From positions 1-64,000 of the forward strand of contig CAYHYZ010000001.1 in assembly GCA_964360995.1 (NCBI GenBank): a stretch of DNA of 64,000 nucleotides, in the 5' to 3' direction. Shown here piece by piece: positions 51,793 through 60,109 of this stretch. How positions within the stretch are numbered: position 1 is the stretch's first letter; each line of letters opens with the position of its first letter. Below the pieces are notes generated by a model. The model worked only from the letters and a program-made list of their open reading frames with translations, was not told the DNA's origin and ran no database searches. Position numbers and translations under genes: made by a program. This DNA is from CAYHBS01 sp964360995. Its GTDB lineage: Bacteria > Patescibacteriota > Minisyncoccia > Ryanbacterales > HO2-45-13.

Positions 51793-52752
51793 ATGCGGCG
51801 CACACATACGGACGGGAGCACTATTTCACACCGAGCGCATCTCATGTTGCGAATCATTGGAGCGATTGTTTTTTTGCTCGTATTTGGTACAGAAGCGCAC
51901 GCGGCTACGATTTTTTTTGAACCGCCTACAGCGGATTTTCGTGTGTTCGATTCGGTGCGCGTGGACGTGTATGTAGAAACGGAAGGAGAAACTATCAATG
52001 CAGTCGAGGGAACGCTCATATATCCGAGTGACACATTGCGACTGACGGGCATCTCCGACGGCGATTCCGTGATTTCATTGTGGGTGGAACGTCCGCGCGA
52101 AGTCCGGCCGGGCGAGATACGTTTTTCCGGCATTATTCCCGGAGGGTTTTCAGGGGTGTTGCAACCGGACAGCCCCATCGTGAAAGGGGGGAAGTTGTTG
52201 CGTCTTGAGTTTGTCACTGAATCAACCGGGGACGTGATTATCAACGGCGTAGATGTTCACGTACTGCTCAATGATGGTAATGGCACGCGCGCGTTTGTGA
52301 CGATGCTACCATTTGATGGAGCGGTGGTAAGCAACGTGCCGCATGTGATCATTCCCCCATCCGACGAAGATGCTCCAGAGCCGTTTCTTGTGAGCCTACA
52401 CTCCGAACAAGCGGTATATGACGGAAAGTTTTTTATCATTTTTTCGACGACTGATAAAGACTCTGGCGTGGATCACTATGAGGTATGTGAAGAAAAAAAT
52501 ATACTCATTTCCAAATGGTGCGTGAATGGGTGGACGACAGCGACGTCCCCCCACCTGATTGCGGATCAAGCGCTGGAGAGCACGATCAAGGTGAAAGCGA
52601 TTGACCGCAGTGGTAATGAACAAATCGCCGTACTGCCAGCGGAAGTGCAAACAATTGATTGGTGGTTGGCAGGAGTAGTGGTCTTTAGTATCTGTGTGTT
52701 TGCGCTGATCCTGCTCATCGTTGCTCGCAAGAGATATTTCTCTCGCGCATGA
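51793..52752 (+). CDS. Membrane-anchored cohesin-domain protein 1
   Basis: 319 residues from the ATG 1 nt after the dockerin gene's stop. Signal helix 'LRIIGAIVFLLVFGTEAHAA'. Cohesin-like domain at ~32-160: 'FRVFDSVRVDVYVETEGETI', 'AVEGTLIYPSDTLRLTGISD', 'GKLLRLEFVTESTGDVIING'. A fibronectin/Ig-like domain ('STTDKDSGVDHYEVCEEKN') follows, then the C-terminal helix 'WWLAGVVVFSICVFALILLI' and a short basic tail. So it displays a cohesin on the outer face. Confidence 0.78.
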   Translation: MRRTHTDGSTISHRAHLMLRIIGAIVFLLVFGTEAHAATIFFEPPTADFRVFDSVRVDVYVETEGETINAVEGTLIYPSDTLRLTGISDGDSVISLWVERPREVRPGEIRFSGIIPGGFSGVLQPDSPIVKGGKLLRLEFVTESTGDVIINGVDVHVLLNDGNGTRAFVTMLPFDGAVVSNVPHVIIPPSDEDAPEPFLVSLHSEQAVYDGKFFIIFSTTDKDSGVDHYEVCEEKNILISKWCVNGWTTATSPHLIADQALESTIKVKAIDRSGNEQIAVLPAEVQTIDWWLAGVVVFSICVFALILLIVARKRYFSRA

Positions 52753-52758
52753 TATAAT
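52750..52758 (+). promoter_or_regulatory. Extended -10 promoter of cohesin gene 2
   Basis: TGA-TATAAT ending 9 nt before the ATG at 52768; overlaps the stop codon of cohesin gene 1. Confidence 0.75.
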
Positions 52759-52767
52759 ATACTTCGT

Positions 52768-54288
52768 ATGGACGCCTCGCTCGTTCTTTCACTGTTTCGC
52801 GTGCTGCGGACCGGGTTTGTTGCGCTCGTCTTAGCGATACTTGTTTCCGCTCACTTCGCGGTTGCGGCAGATCTCACTATTTCACCCACCACCGGATCGT
52901 ATGCTGTTGGTCAACAAATGACTGCGACCATTGTGGTGAACAGCGCCGATCAGGCCATGAACGCTGCGTCCGGAGTTATTTTGTTTCCAAAAGACACAGT
53001 AGAAGTCGTTGCACTCTCTAAAGTGGGCAGTATCATTTCGTTGTGGGTGCAAGAGCCATTTTTTTCCAATACCGATGGTGTTGTGCGGTTTGAGGGCGTC
53101 GTACTCAACCCGGGGTATACGGGCGCAAACGGCAAAATTCTTTCAATTACTTTTCGCGCAAAAGCTGCAGGAAATGCTATGCTCTCCATCGATACAAGCT
53201 TCGTGCTCGCAAACGATGGCAAGGGTACTAATATTTTAATCAAATCTGTACCGGCATCCTATACCATCGGTGGAGCATCGTCTCCTGCTCCAACGTCACC
53301 GAGTGCCGGCATCCCGGTACCGGAAGTCGTCTCAACGTCTCACCCCGATCAGCAATCCTGGTATGCACTACCAGACGTGCGGGTGTCTTGGCAGAATCCT
53401 TCGGGGGTGACGGCGGTACGTGTTTGGACCAACCAAGATCCGAACACCATCCCAACCAATACGTACGCTCCTCCGATTTCGGAAAAAACACTTACGGATA
53501 TACCTGACGGAGTACGGTATTTTCATGCGCAGTTTCGCACGTCGGCAGGGTGGGGACCATCAACTCACTTTCGATATCAAATTGATACGGCAAAACCGAC
53601 TAACATTACTGCGGAGCAACAAGTGGACGGGCTGGAAGCCGGAACGGTTCGATTAGCTATTACGGCGCTTGATGATCGCTCTGGTATCCAGAAATATATT
53701 GTTGAAGAGAATGGTAAGATACTCACGGAAAAAAGTGCAACGGCGAGCACTACGATTGATATTCAAGGACTTTCCGCAGGAGCGCATACGCTACGTGTTC
53801 GCGCACTCGATGGCGCAGGGAACGCAATAGAAAAAGATATTGAAGTAATCGCAACGGCAGCTCCGATTAAGGAAGTTCCGGTTGCTCCTATTCCTACAGA
53901 GACTACGCCACCACGTACCGCCTTCAATTACCTGTGGGCACTTTGGATAGTTATCGGCGTAATCGTAATACTATTGTTTAGTGTCGGATTATGGTTTTTG
54001 CGAGGCAAGCCGCGTACGCGCACGCCGCAACCCCCAAAGAAGGCTGATACTTCTGATATGTATTCCGATACGCGCACTATTCGAGAACTACAAGAAGTCA
54101 TTTCCGCATTTCATCATCGAGTCGACGCGCTCGAAAACAACACAATGAAGGGAAATGTGTATCAGGATGAACTTGTGCAAATACAAAAAATGAAAACCGA
54201 CATAGATACCATGCAACTGAGGCTCAAGGGGAGAATCGACGAACTGGAGCGAAAAATGAGTTTAAAGAAAGAGCCTCCTCGCGTATAG
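52768..54288 (+). CDS. Membrane-anchored cohesin-domain protein 2 with cytoplasmic coiled coil
   Basis: 506 residues. Signal helix to about residue 31. Cohesin domain at 32-165: 'LTISPTTGSYAVGQQMTATI', 'AMNAASGVILFPKDTVEVVA', 'ANGKILSITFRAKAAGNAML'. Ig-like domains cover ~190-370 ('FRYQIDTAKPTNITAEQQVD', 'LSAGAHTLRVRALDGAGNAI'). A membrane helix lies at ~390-412 ('LWALWIVIGVIVILLFSVGL'). Then comes a cytoplasmic coiled coil ('TRTIRELQEVISAFHHRVDA' to the end). It links an external cohesin to the cell interior. Own promoter; strong terminator after it. Confidence 0.8.
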   Translation: MDASLVLSLFRVLRTGFVALVLAILVSAHFAVAADLTISPTTGSYAVGQQMTATIVVNSADQAMNAASGVILFPKDTVEVVALSKVGSIISLWVQEPFFSNTDGVVRFEGVVLNPGYTGANGKILSITFRAKAAGNAMLSIDTSFVLANDGKGTNILIKSVPASYTIGGASSPAPTSPSAGIPVPEVVSTSHPDQQSWYALPDVRVSWQNPSGVTAVRVWTNQDPNTIPTNTYAPPISEKTLTDIPDGVRYFHAQFRTSAGWGPSTHFRYQIDTAKPTNITAEQQVDGLEAGTVRLAITALDDRSGIQKYIVEENGKILTEKSATASTTIDIQGLSAGAHTLRVRALDGAGNAIEKDIEVIATAAPIKEVPVAPIPTETTPPRTAFNYLWALWIVIGVIVILLFSVGLWFLRGKPRTRTPQPPKKADTSDMYSDTRTIRELQEVISAFHHRVDALENNTMKGNVYQDELVQIQKMKTDIDTMQLRLKGRIDELERKMSLKKEPPRV

Positions 54289-54305
54289 GTATTGGGCACA
54301 TGCCG

Positions 54306-54344
54306 CACACACATAAGCGCCCCTACGGGGCGCTTATGTGTGTG
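54306..54344 (+). terminator. Terminator of the surface cluster
   Basis: Perfect 18-bp stem CACACACATAAGCGCCCC with loop TAC; no T-run beyond. Confidence 0.8.
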
Positions 54345-54376
54345 CCAGAATTCCAAGCGAACAAATAATTTACATC

Positions 54377-54450
54377 TGGAGCCGAGAGTGGGAATCGAAC
54401 CCACATTCCTACTTTACGAAAGTAGTGTTCTGCCATTGAACTATATCGGC
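54377..54450 (-). tRNA. tRNA-Thr (anticodon CGT)
   Basis: Minus strand: acceptor GCCGATA/TCTCGGC with a U6-C67 mismatch, D-arm GTTC..GAAC, anticodon stem CTACT/AGTAG around TTCGTAA, T-arm GTGGG-TTCGATT-CCCAC, U73 and an encoded CCA. It is the only tRNA here with CCA in the gene. Confidence 0.93.
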
Positions 54451-54579
54451 AATATATCTCCTGATCCTATCGCAATCGTCGTTATGTTGCAATGTTTTTT
54501 ACCATTCGTTGCATCTGTGCTACCATAAGCAGGCTACTGTAGCAAAGGTCTTGTTATTATTCCGTTAATACGCATATAT

Positions 54580-54684
54580 ATGGTTTTTACATTCGATGAC
54601 CCGCCGATGCCAACAGGCGATGGCAACAATGGTGAGGAGAAGAAAGAAGAAGGTGTAAAAGAAGCAGAGGCTTCCACTCAGTAA
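54580..54684 (+). CDS. 34-residue acidic peptide upstream of prfB
   Basis: Reads 'MVFTFDDPPMPTGDGNNGEE' then a Lys/Glu-rich tail ending 'EAEASTQ'. No membrane segment; highly charged and probably disordered. A hairpin terminator follows at once. Whether it is translated cannot be shown here, but codon usage and the clean start/stop are coherent. Confidence 0.45.
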   Translation: MVFTFDDPPMPTGDGNNGEEKKEEGVKEAEASTQ

Positions 54685-54695
54685 TTTGACTCTAT

Positions 54696-54718
54696 AAAAG
54701 CCCCCGAGGGGGCTTTTT
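54696..54718 (+). terminator. Rho-independent terminator
   Basis: AAAAGCCCC-CGAG-GGGGCTTTTT. Confidence 0.88.
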
Positions 54719-54733
54719 GATTGGCGCTCGAAT

Positions 54734-54742
54734 TGGTATACT
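54734..54742 (+). promoter_or_regulatory. Extended -10 promoter of prfB (leaderless)
   Basis: TGG-TATACT ending 7 nt before the ATG at 54750. Confidence 0.75.
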
Positions 54743-54749
54743 GCAGGTA

Positions 54750-55842
54750 ATGAACGAACCAATCGCGCTTTCAGAACTATACGAACAAATCCGTCGCGAG
54801 ACGGACCGTCTTTGACTTATCTCGCAAAGAACAGGAACTCGCAGACGTAGAAGCGAGCACGCAAGTGCCCAATTTTTGGTCAGACGGGGAACGTGCACGA
54901 GAAATTTCTGCAGATATTAGTCGGCGCAAGGCTGACATCGCGCGTTGGCAGGATCTGTTGCGTGAGGCCGATATGCTTACAGAATTTGAAAAGCTCGGAG
55001 ACCTTGCGATGACTCATGAACTTGCAGAGCGCACATGGGCGTTGCACAAAGCGTACCAAGAGGCGACGAGAGCATTATTTCTTTCCGGACCATATGACGC
55101 TCGCAACGCGATCCTTTCTTTTTTTGGAGGAGCGGGAGGCGTAGAGGCCGAGGATTGGGCATACATGCTGTTACGCATGTATGAAAAATACGCGGAAGTG
55201 AAAAATTGGCGCGTATCCGTGCTCCATAGACATGAGAACGAACATGGAGGGCTCAAGAATGCAACAATAGAAATTGCAGGGCCGTATGCATACGGGTTAC
55301 TCAAAGGCGAACGTGGCGTGCATCGCTTGGTGCGCATCTCTCCATTTTCATCAAAAAGTTTGAGACATACCAGTTTTGCGTTTGTGGATGTGCTCCCCGA
55401 GCTTCCAAAAGGACAAGTGCTCGATATTAAAGAAGATGATATTGAAACCACGTTTGCACGTGCAGGGGGACCCGGAGGGCAAAATGTAAACAAGCGCTCT
55501 ACTGCGGTGCACATGGTGCACAAGCCAACCGGCATTCATATTCACGTCACCAGTGAGCGATCACAACTACAGAATCGTGAAAAAGCACGCGCAATCCTTG
55601 AGGCAAAATTGATGCAAATTATGGAGGAGAACCAGAAGAAGCAACTCGAAGATTTAAAAGGAACGCAGTACATTAAAATTGAGTGGGGGAATCAAATCCG
55701 TTCATACGTATTTCATCCCTATCAAATGGTGAAAGATCATCGTACGGGCGTGGAAACCTCGAATATTGCAGCGGTGATGGACGGGGCACTCGATGAATTT
55801 ATCGACGAGGAACTCCGTATGCCGAGGAACATTAAATCATAA
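54750..55842 (+). CDS. prfB: Peptide chain release factor 2, programmed +1 frameshift
   Basis: Frame 0 runs 54750-54812 ('MNEPIALSELYEQIRRETDR'L) and meets TGA at 54813 in the context CTT-TGA-C. Shifting +1 continues from 54814 ('DLSRKEQELADVEAS') to 55842, giving 363 residues. The stop-recognition tripeptide 'SPF' appears in 'RISPFSSKS' and the catalytic 'GGPGGQNVNKRST' motif is intact. RF2 recognises UGA and UAA; the in-frame UGA lets RF2 regulate its own synthesis. The Shine-Dalgarno-like stimulator before the slip site is weak. This shows UGA is a stop codon here. Confidence 0.95.
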
Positions 55843-55853
55843 AATCAGTACGC

Positions 55854-55999
55854 CATGAAATCACTGGATCACAGGAGCGTCCAGTGTGGGCGTGATGCTT
55901 GGTATTCCTTACTTTTTGTGGTTTAATGGTCTGGTAATGAGTACAACAAAACATCTGTTCCAGCGTGTTTTTATGATTAAGTGATCTCGTGATTAAATG
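55854..55999. repeat. Imperfect inverted repeat between prfB and ftsE
   Basis: Arms CATGAAATCACTGGATCAC (55854-55872) and GTGATCTCGTGATTAAATG (55981-55999), 15 of 19 positions complementary, 108 nt apart. Word composition resembles the element at 2662-2801. Confidence 0.45.
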
Positions 56000-56015
56000 A
56001 CATTGTAATTGACCT

Positions 56016-56696
56016 ATGATTTTTTTCGAGAATGTCTCCAAGATCTATAACCCCATTGCACCTGCACTCGAAGGGGTGAATATTACCATTCATCCGCGTG
56101 AGTTTGTTTCGGTGGTGGGACAGTCGGGAGCCGGAAAAACAACACTTATTAAACTGCTTCTCGCTGAAGAGCGGCCAACCGAGGGGAGTGTGTATTTCCA
56201 GTCTATCAATCTCAAGGATATGCGTCGTGATGACGTGCTCTCTCTGCGGCGTCGTATTGGCACCGTATTTCAAGATTTTAAGCTCCTTCCATCAAAGACC
56301 GCATACGAAAACATCGCATTTGCAATGGAAGCCGCGGGGCGCCCCGACGAAGAGATTGTTGCCGACGTTCCACAAATTTTGGAACTAGTAGGTCTTTCCG
56401 ACAAGGAGGACAATTTTCCGCACGAACTTTCGGGAGGCGAAAAACAGCGCGTGGCCATTGCACGAGCCATTATTAATCGCCCCGATGTGATTATTGCCGA
56501 TGAACCTACCGGAAATCTTGATCCATTGAATTCATGGGAAATTGTGCGGTTGCTCGGCAAAATCAATGAAATGGGAACCACCGTCATTTTAGCGACGCAT
56601 GATCGTGATATTATCAATGCACTAGGAAAACGTGTGATTACTCTTGAAAAAGGGCAAGTCATTCGTGACGAAGAGCGTGGAAAATATATACTCTAA
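56016..56696 (+). CDS. ftsE: Cell division ATP-binding protein FtsE
   Basis: 226 residues. Walker A 'VVGQSGAGKTTLIKLLLAEE', signature 'ELSGGEKQRVAIARAIINRP', Walker B 'VIIADEPTGNLDP', then the His switch 'ATHDRDI'. FtsE pairs with FtsX to activate peptidoglycan hydrolases at the septum. ftsX follows after 4 nt. Confidence 0.93.
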   Translation: MIFFENVSKIYNPIAPALEGVNITIHPREFVSVVGQSGAGKTTLIKLLLAEERPTEGSVYFQSINLKDMRRDDVLSLRRRIGTVFQDFKLLPSKTAYENIAFAMEAAGRPDEEIVADVPQILELVGLSDKEDNFPHELSGGEKQRVAIARAIINRPDVIIADEPTGNLDPLNSWEIVRLLGKINEMGTTVILATHDRDIINALGKRVITLEKGQVIRDEERGKYIL

Positions 56697-56700
56697 ACAT

Positions 56701-57609
56701 ATGATTGGTACACACATTCGCAGAGTCCTTCGGGCGGGCATTACGAGCTTTTGGAGAAATGGGTCTGTTTCCATCGCATCTATCTCCATTGTGGTACTTG
56801 CACTCTTTATGATAGGGAGCGTGCTATTTGCAAATGTGCTGCTCACCGCAACGCTCGTGCAGGTAGAATCAAAGGTGGACGTGAGTGTGTATTTTAAACC
56901 TGACGCAACAGAATTTGACATTGACGCAATCCAGAAGTCGCTTGAGCAACTTCCTGAAATTGCCGCTGTTGAATATATTTCGCGCGAACAAACACTCGCA
57001 GAGTTTCGTGAACGGCACCGCGACAATGCGCTCATTTCCAATTCGCTCATTGAGCTTGGAGATAACCCATTTGGAGCTACATTGAATGTGCGCGCCAAGA
57101 GTCCATCAGATTACGAAAGTGTGGCTTTGTTTTTTGAACAGGGCAAGTTTGAGAGTATCGATAAAATAAACTATCGAAAAAATAAGGTTGTTATTGATAG
57201 ACTTGCCGCACTCATTGAAAGTTCGAGGCAAATTGGGATTGCGGTAGCGGCGGTTTTCTCCGCAGTAGCAATGCTTGTGGTGTTCAATACCATTCGCCTT
57301 GCAATATTTAGTGCCAAAGAGGAGATTGGTGTCATGAAGCTTGTGGGCGCGTCGCGCAATTTCATCCGCTCTCCATTTCTCGTTATTGGGGCGCTCTACG
57401 GGATAAGTGCGAGCTTAATCACGATGTTTATCTTTTGGGGACTTACATTTTGGTTGGGCCCTAAGTCAGAGTCATTTTTTGCGGGCATCAATCTCTACCA
57501 GTATTTTATGGAGCATTTTCTTCAAGTATTCGCTATTTTCCTCATCGGTGGTGTGCTACTTGGGGTGGTCTCTAGTTACATCGCGGTGAGGAAGTATCTC
57601 AGAGTGTAA
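56701..57609 (+). CDS. ftsX: Cell division protein FtsX
   Basis: 302 residues from 'MIGTHIRRVLRAGITSFWRN'. Four membrane helices with the large outer loop after the first ('VESKVDVSVYFKPDATEFDI' to 'FFEQGKFESIDKINYRK'). The FtsX permease core is at the C terminus ('EIGVMKLVGASRNFIRSPFL'). A longer frame starting inside ftsE is not needed: the ATG at 56701 is right after the ftsE stop. Confidence 0.93.
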   Translation: MIGTHIRRVLRAGITSFWRNGSVSIASISIVVLALFMIGSVLFANVLLTATLVQVESKVDVSVYFKPDATEFDIDAIQKSLEQLPEIAAVEYISREQTLAEFRERHRDNALISNSLIELGDNPFGATLNVRAKSPSDYESVALFFEQGKFESIDKINYRKNKVVIDRLAALIESSRQIGIAVAAVFSAVAMLVVFNTIRLAIFSAKEEIGVMKLVGASRNFIRSPFLVIGALYGISASLITMFIFWGLTFWLGPKSESFFAGINLYQYFMEHFLQVFAIFLIGGVLLGVVSSYIAVRKYLRV

Positions 57610-57616
57610 GAGAGCT

Positions 57617-57749
57617 GATAGCTGTTAGCTTATAGGGGGCGCACACCAAGTACGACGCTTTGAACTTAGGTTGTTTTTGTGATTTAATGCTCTCGTGCAA
57701 ACGGGCGCATTAGTCTCCATCAGCTCACAGCTACAAGCTTAAAGCTATC
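57617..57749. repeat. Imperfect inverted repeat before tRNA-Gln
   Basis: GATAGCTGTTAGCTTATAG (57617-57635) and CTACAAGCTTAAAGCTATC (57731-57749), 16 of 19 complementary. The right arm ends 1 nt before the tRNA. Confidence 0.5.
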
Positions 57750-57750
57750 T

Positions 57751-57821
57751 TGCGGGATCATCTAGCGGTAGGATGCGACTCTCTGAAAGTCGTCACCTTG
57801 GTTCGAATCCAAGTCCCGCAG
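57751..57821 (+). tRNA. tRNA-Gln (anticodon CTG)
   Basis: Acceptor TGCGGGA/TCCCGCA with the U1-A72 pair and G73 typical of glutamine tRNA, D-arm ATCT..GGAT, anticodon stem CGACT/AGTCG around CTCTGAA, T-arm CTTGG-TTCGAAT-CCAAG. CCA not encoded. The next gene starts 2 nt later. Confidence 0.94.
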
Positions 57822-57823
57822 CA

Positions 57824-59149
57824 ATGAATACATTTACTTGCACAACTCATAGCATCAATAACAAGGGGTTATTGATATTTTTTGTGTGCGCACTTTGTGG
57901 GGTGTTGTTTGCATCTGTTGCGCTTGCGCAATCGGGAGACGTGCCAACAGGCGATAGTACTGGAGGAACAATCCCACAGGAAAATCCGGCTCTCAATGAG
58001 GCTCAGATGATCCCTGCCGTTGAGGTTCCTATTGGGGATCTTACAGGGACTAATCAAGGCGTGCCCGTCAGTGTCGATGTCCCGGTGAGAGCAACTACGT
58101 CAGATGTGGTAAACCCCGCAACAAATGTTTCTACTCCACCATCTTCCGTACCTTCGACTGATATTTCCGAAACGCCCGCCGTTGAAGTGCCCATTGGTGA
58201 TCTTACAGGGACAGATCAAGTGGCGCCTGCAGTTGAGGGGGGAGAGTCGAGTGCGACGGGAAATAATAGCGTCGGCATGATCGTGCTCGTTGGGGTAGCG
58301 CTCGGCGCAATGTTTGGAGGAATCGGAATATATAGGATTCGTTCAAAAAATAGCAAAAAGGAACACACCACTGATCGTTGTCAGCAGATCGCGGAAGCGC
58401 TCACACAAAAGAAACAAGTGCTTGCGGGTGCGAGGGGAAAGTTTTCAATTCAAGAAGCAATTATTAAGGCGTTGAAGAAAAAACTTTCTGAAGTAAAAAG
58501 CAAAATTCAGGGAGCTGTAAAAGATAAAGTAAAAGACAGTGTCGTAGCACTTGATACGTCGGGTACCACAAAGAAAGTTGTTGATGCTATTGATGAGGCG
58601 CAAAAAGCATATGATGATATCCTCAAAAAAATAGATCAGGCACACAAGATTCTCAATATCTTGCGCTCTCAAGTGAATCAACTCAACTCCGACATCAGCA
58701 CGCTTGAATCTACGTACAACGCTTGTGTTCTTGCGGTGACCGGCAAAGAAATTATTCGCTCATCAGGGAAAGGGAAAGAGATCCCACTCCCTAATGTACC
58801 CAAGGGGAAAATTCTTAAATTTAGTAACCATCTTGTTCCGCTCATTCTCTCCAGCGAGAAGCAATCCACGATTCGGTTTTTTGATGACAAGGATTTGAAG
58901 CGCGGAGACAAGTTGTCACTCGTGAATAAAAACACCGACGAGCAGTTCGGTGAGGCGACCATCACGCATCTATATGAGAAAAAATTTATTGATCTCACCG
59001 GTTCTGACTATGAAAAAAATGAAAAACATGAGAGCGCAGAACGTATGCGTGAAGCATATCAAGGATATTATGATGGCAAAATCACTCCAGACACCATCGC
59101 AAAAATCATCACGTTTGAACTCAAACATATATCTCATAAGGAAAAGTAA
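57824..59149 (+). CDS. Membrane-tethered coiled-coil protein with C-terminal ASCH domain
   Basis: 441 residues from the ATG 2 nt after tRNA-Gln. Signal helix ('LLIFFVCALCGVLFASVALA'), then an outer segment with two copies of 'PAVEVPIGDLTGT', a membrane helix at ~150-170 ('VGMIVLVGVALGAMFGGIGI'), a long cytoplasmic coiled coil (~185-310) and a C-terminal ASCH-like domain ('ILKFSNHLVPLILSSEKQST', 'FDDKDLKRGDKLSLVNKNTD', 'FGEATITHLYEKKFIDL'). ASCH domains are related to PUA and are thought to bind RNA. The topology would place the domain in the cytoplasm at the membrane. Confidence 0.7.
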   Translation: MNTFTCTTHSINNKGLLIFFVCALCGVLFASVALAQSGDVPTGDSTGGTIPQENPALNEAQMIPAVEVPIGDLTGTNQGVPVSVDVPVRATTSDVVNPATNVSTPPSSVPSTDISETPAVEVPIGDLTGTDQVAPAVEGGESSATGNNSVGMIVLVGVALGAMFGGIGIYRIRSKNSKKEHTTDRCQQIAEALTQKKQVLAGARGKFSIQEAIIKALKKKLSEVKSKIQGAVKDKVKDSVVALDTSGTTKKVVDAIDEAQKAYDDILKKIDQAHKILNILRSQVNQLNSDISTLESTYNACVLAVTGKEIIRSSGKGKEIPLPNVPKGKILKFSNHLVPLILSSEKQSTIRFFDDKDLKRGDKLSLVNKNTDEQFGEATITHLYEKKFIDLTGSDYEKNEKHESAERMREAYQGYYDGKITPDTIAKIITFELKHISHKEK

Positions 59150-59262
59150 GTATTTTTCCCCGTAGGTAATGCATGTGAAGCACGTATTGCCAATTAACGT
59201 TCTGCGTGGCAATCTTGTGGGCGTTATAGACAGAATGTGGGACTCCTATAGAATAGAAGCAT

Positions 59263-60039
59263 ATGAAAATTTCACTCCGTTTTACTGGTCTTTTTGTTGT
59301 CACACTCTTGGTATCTATAGGGGCGTTTGCCACTACTGCACATGCAAATCACGCATGGGGTGAATATCATTGGGCTCGCAGTGCAAATCCATTCACACTG
59401 AAGCTAGGCGATAATATGAGCTCGACGTGGGATCCGTATCTTGCCGTCGCATCGTCCGATTGGAGCGCCTCTGCGGTGCTCGACACCTCAATCGTGCCAG
59501 GACAGGGTTTTGCTCGGCTGTGCCGCGCAGTGAATGGGCGCGTGGAAGTATGTAATAGCAAATATGGGAACAACGGCTGGTTAGGAATCGCAACGATCTG
59601 GGCGAGTGGAAATCACATCACTCAAGGAACGGTAAAAATGAACGATACGTATTTCAACACTTCAAAATACAACTCACCAGCATGGAGGCAATTTGTGACC
59701 TGCCAAGAAATCGGACATGCGTTCGGGCTGAATCATCAGGACGAAGAATTTGGTAACCAAAACCTTGGTACCTGCATGGACTACACGAGTGATCCTTCGA
59801 CAAACCAGCACCCAAACCAACACGACTACGATATGCTCGAATCAATTTACGCACATCTCGATGACTTCACCACAATCGTAAGTAGTACGTTCCTCAAAGG
59901 ATTTTCCGTGATTGATACTGATAATCCTTCAGAGTGGGGCAAATCACTACGGGAGTCTCGTGACGGACGCAGCTCACTCTATGAGCGCAATCTCGGGTTT
60001 GGACAAAAGATGTTCACCTTCGTTATCTGGGCAGACTAA
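59263..60039 (+). CDS. Secreted metzincin-like protein with QEIGH in place of HExxH
   Basis: 258 residues. A signal peptide ends 'TAHANHA'. The zinc-site region reads 'VTCQEIGHAFGLNHQDEEFG' (Gln148, His152, His158), followed by a Met-turn-like 'LGTCMDYTSDPS' (Met172). Metzincins have HExxHxxGxxH; here the first His is Gln while everything else is kept. This could be an inactive or altered metalloprotease. A few Cys pairs suggest disulfides. Stand-alone gene with a possible -10 (TAGAAT) 8 nt before the ATG. Confidence 0.75.
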   Translation: MKISLRFTGLFVVTLLVSIGAFATTAHANHAWGEYHWARSANPFTLKLGDNMSSTWDPYLAVASSDWSASAVLDTSIVPGQGFARLCRAVNGRVEVCNSKYGNNGWLGIATIWASGNHITQGTVKMNDTYFNTSKYNSPAWRQFVTCQEIGHAFGLNHQDEEFGNQNLGTCMDYTSDPSTNQHPNQHDYDMLESIYAHLDDFTTIVSSTFLKGFSVIDTDNPSEWGKSLRESRDGRSSLYERNLGFGQKMFTFVIWAD

Positions 60040-60109
60040 GACAATATAAGTGTCACACAGCGTAACTGAACACCGTTTTGTTGCGCGTATCTGGCTTTGA
60101 ACGATTACA

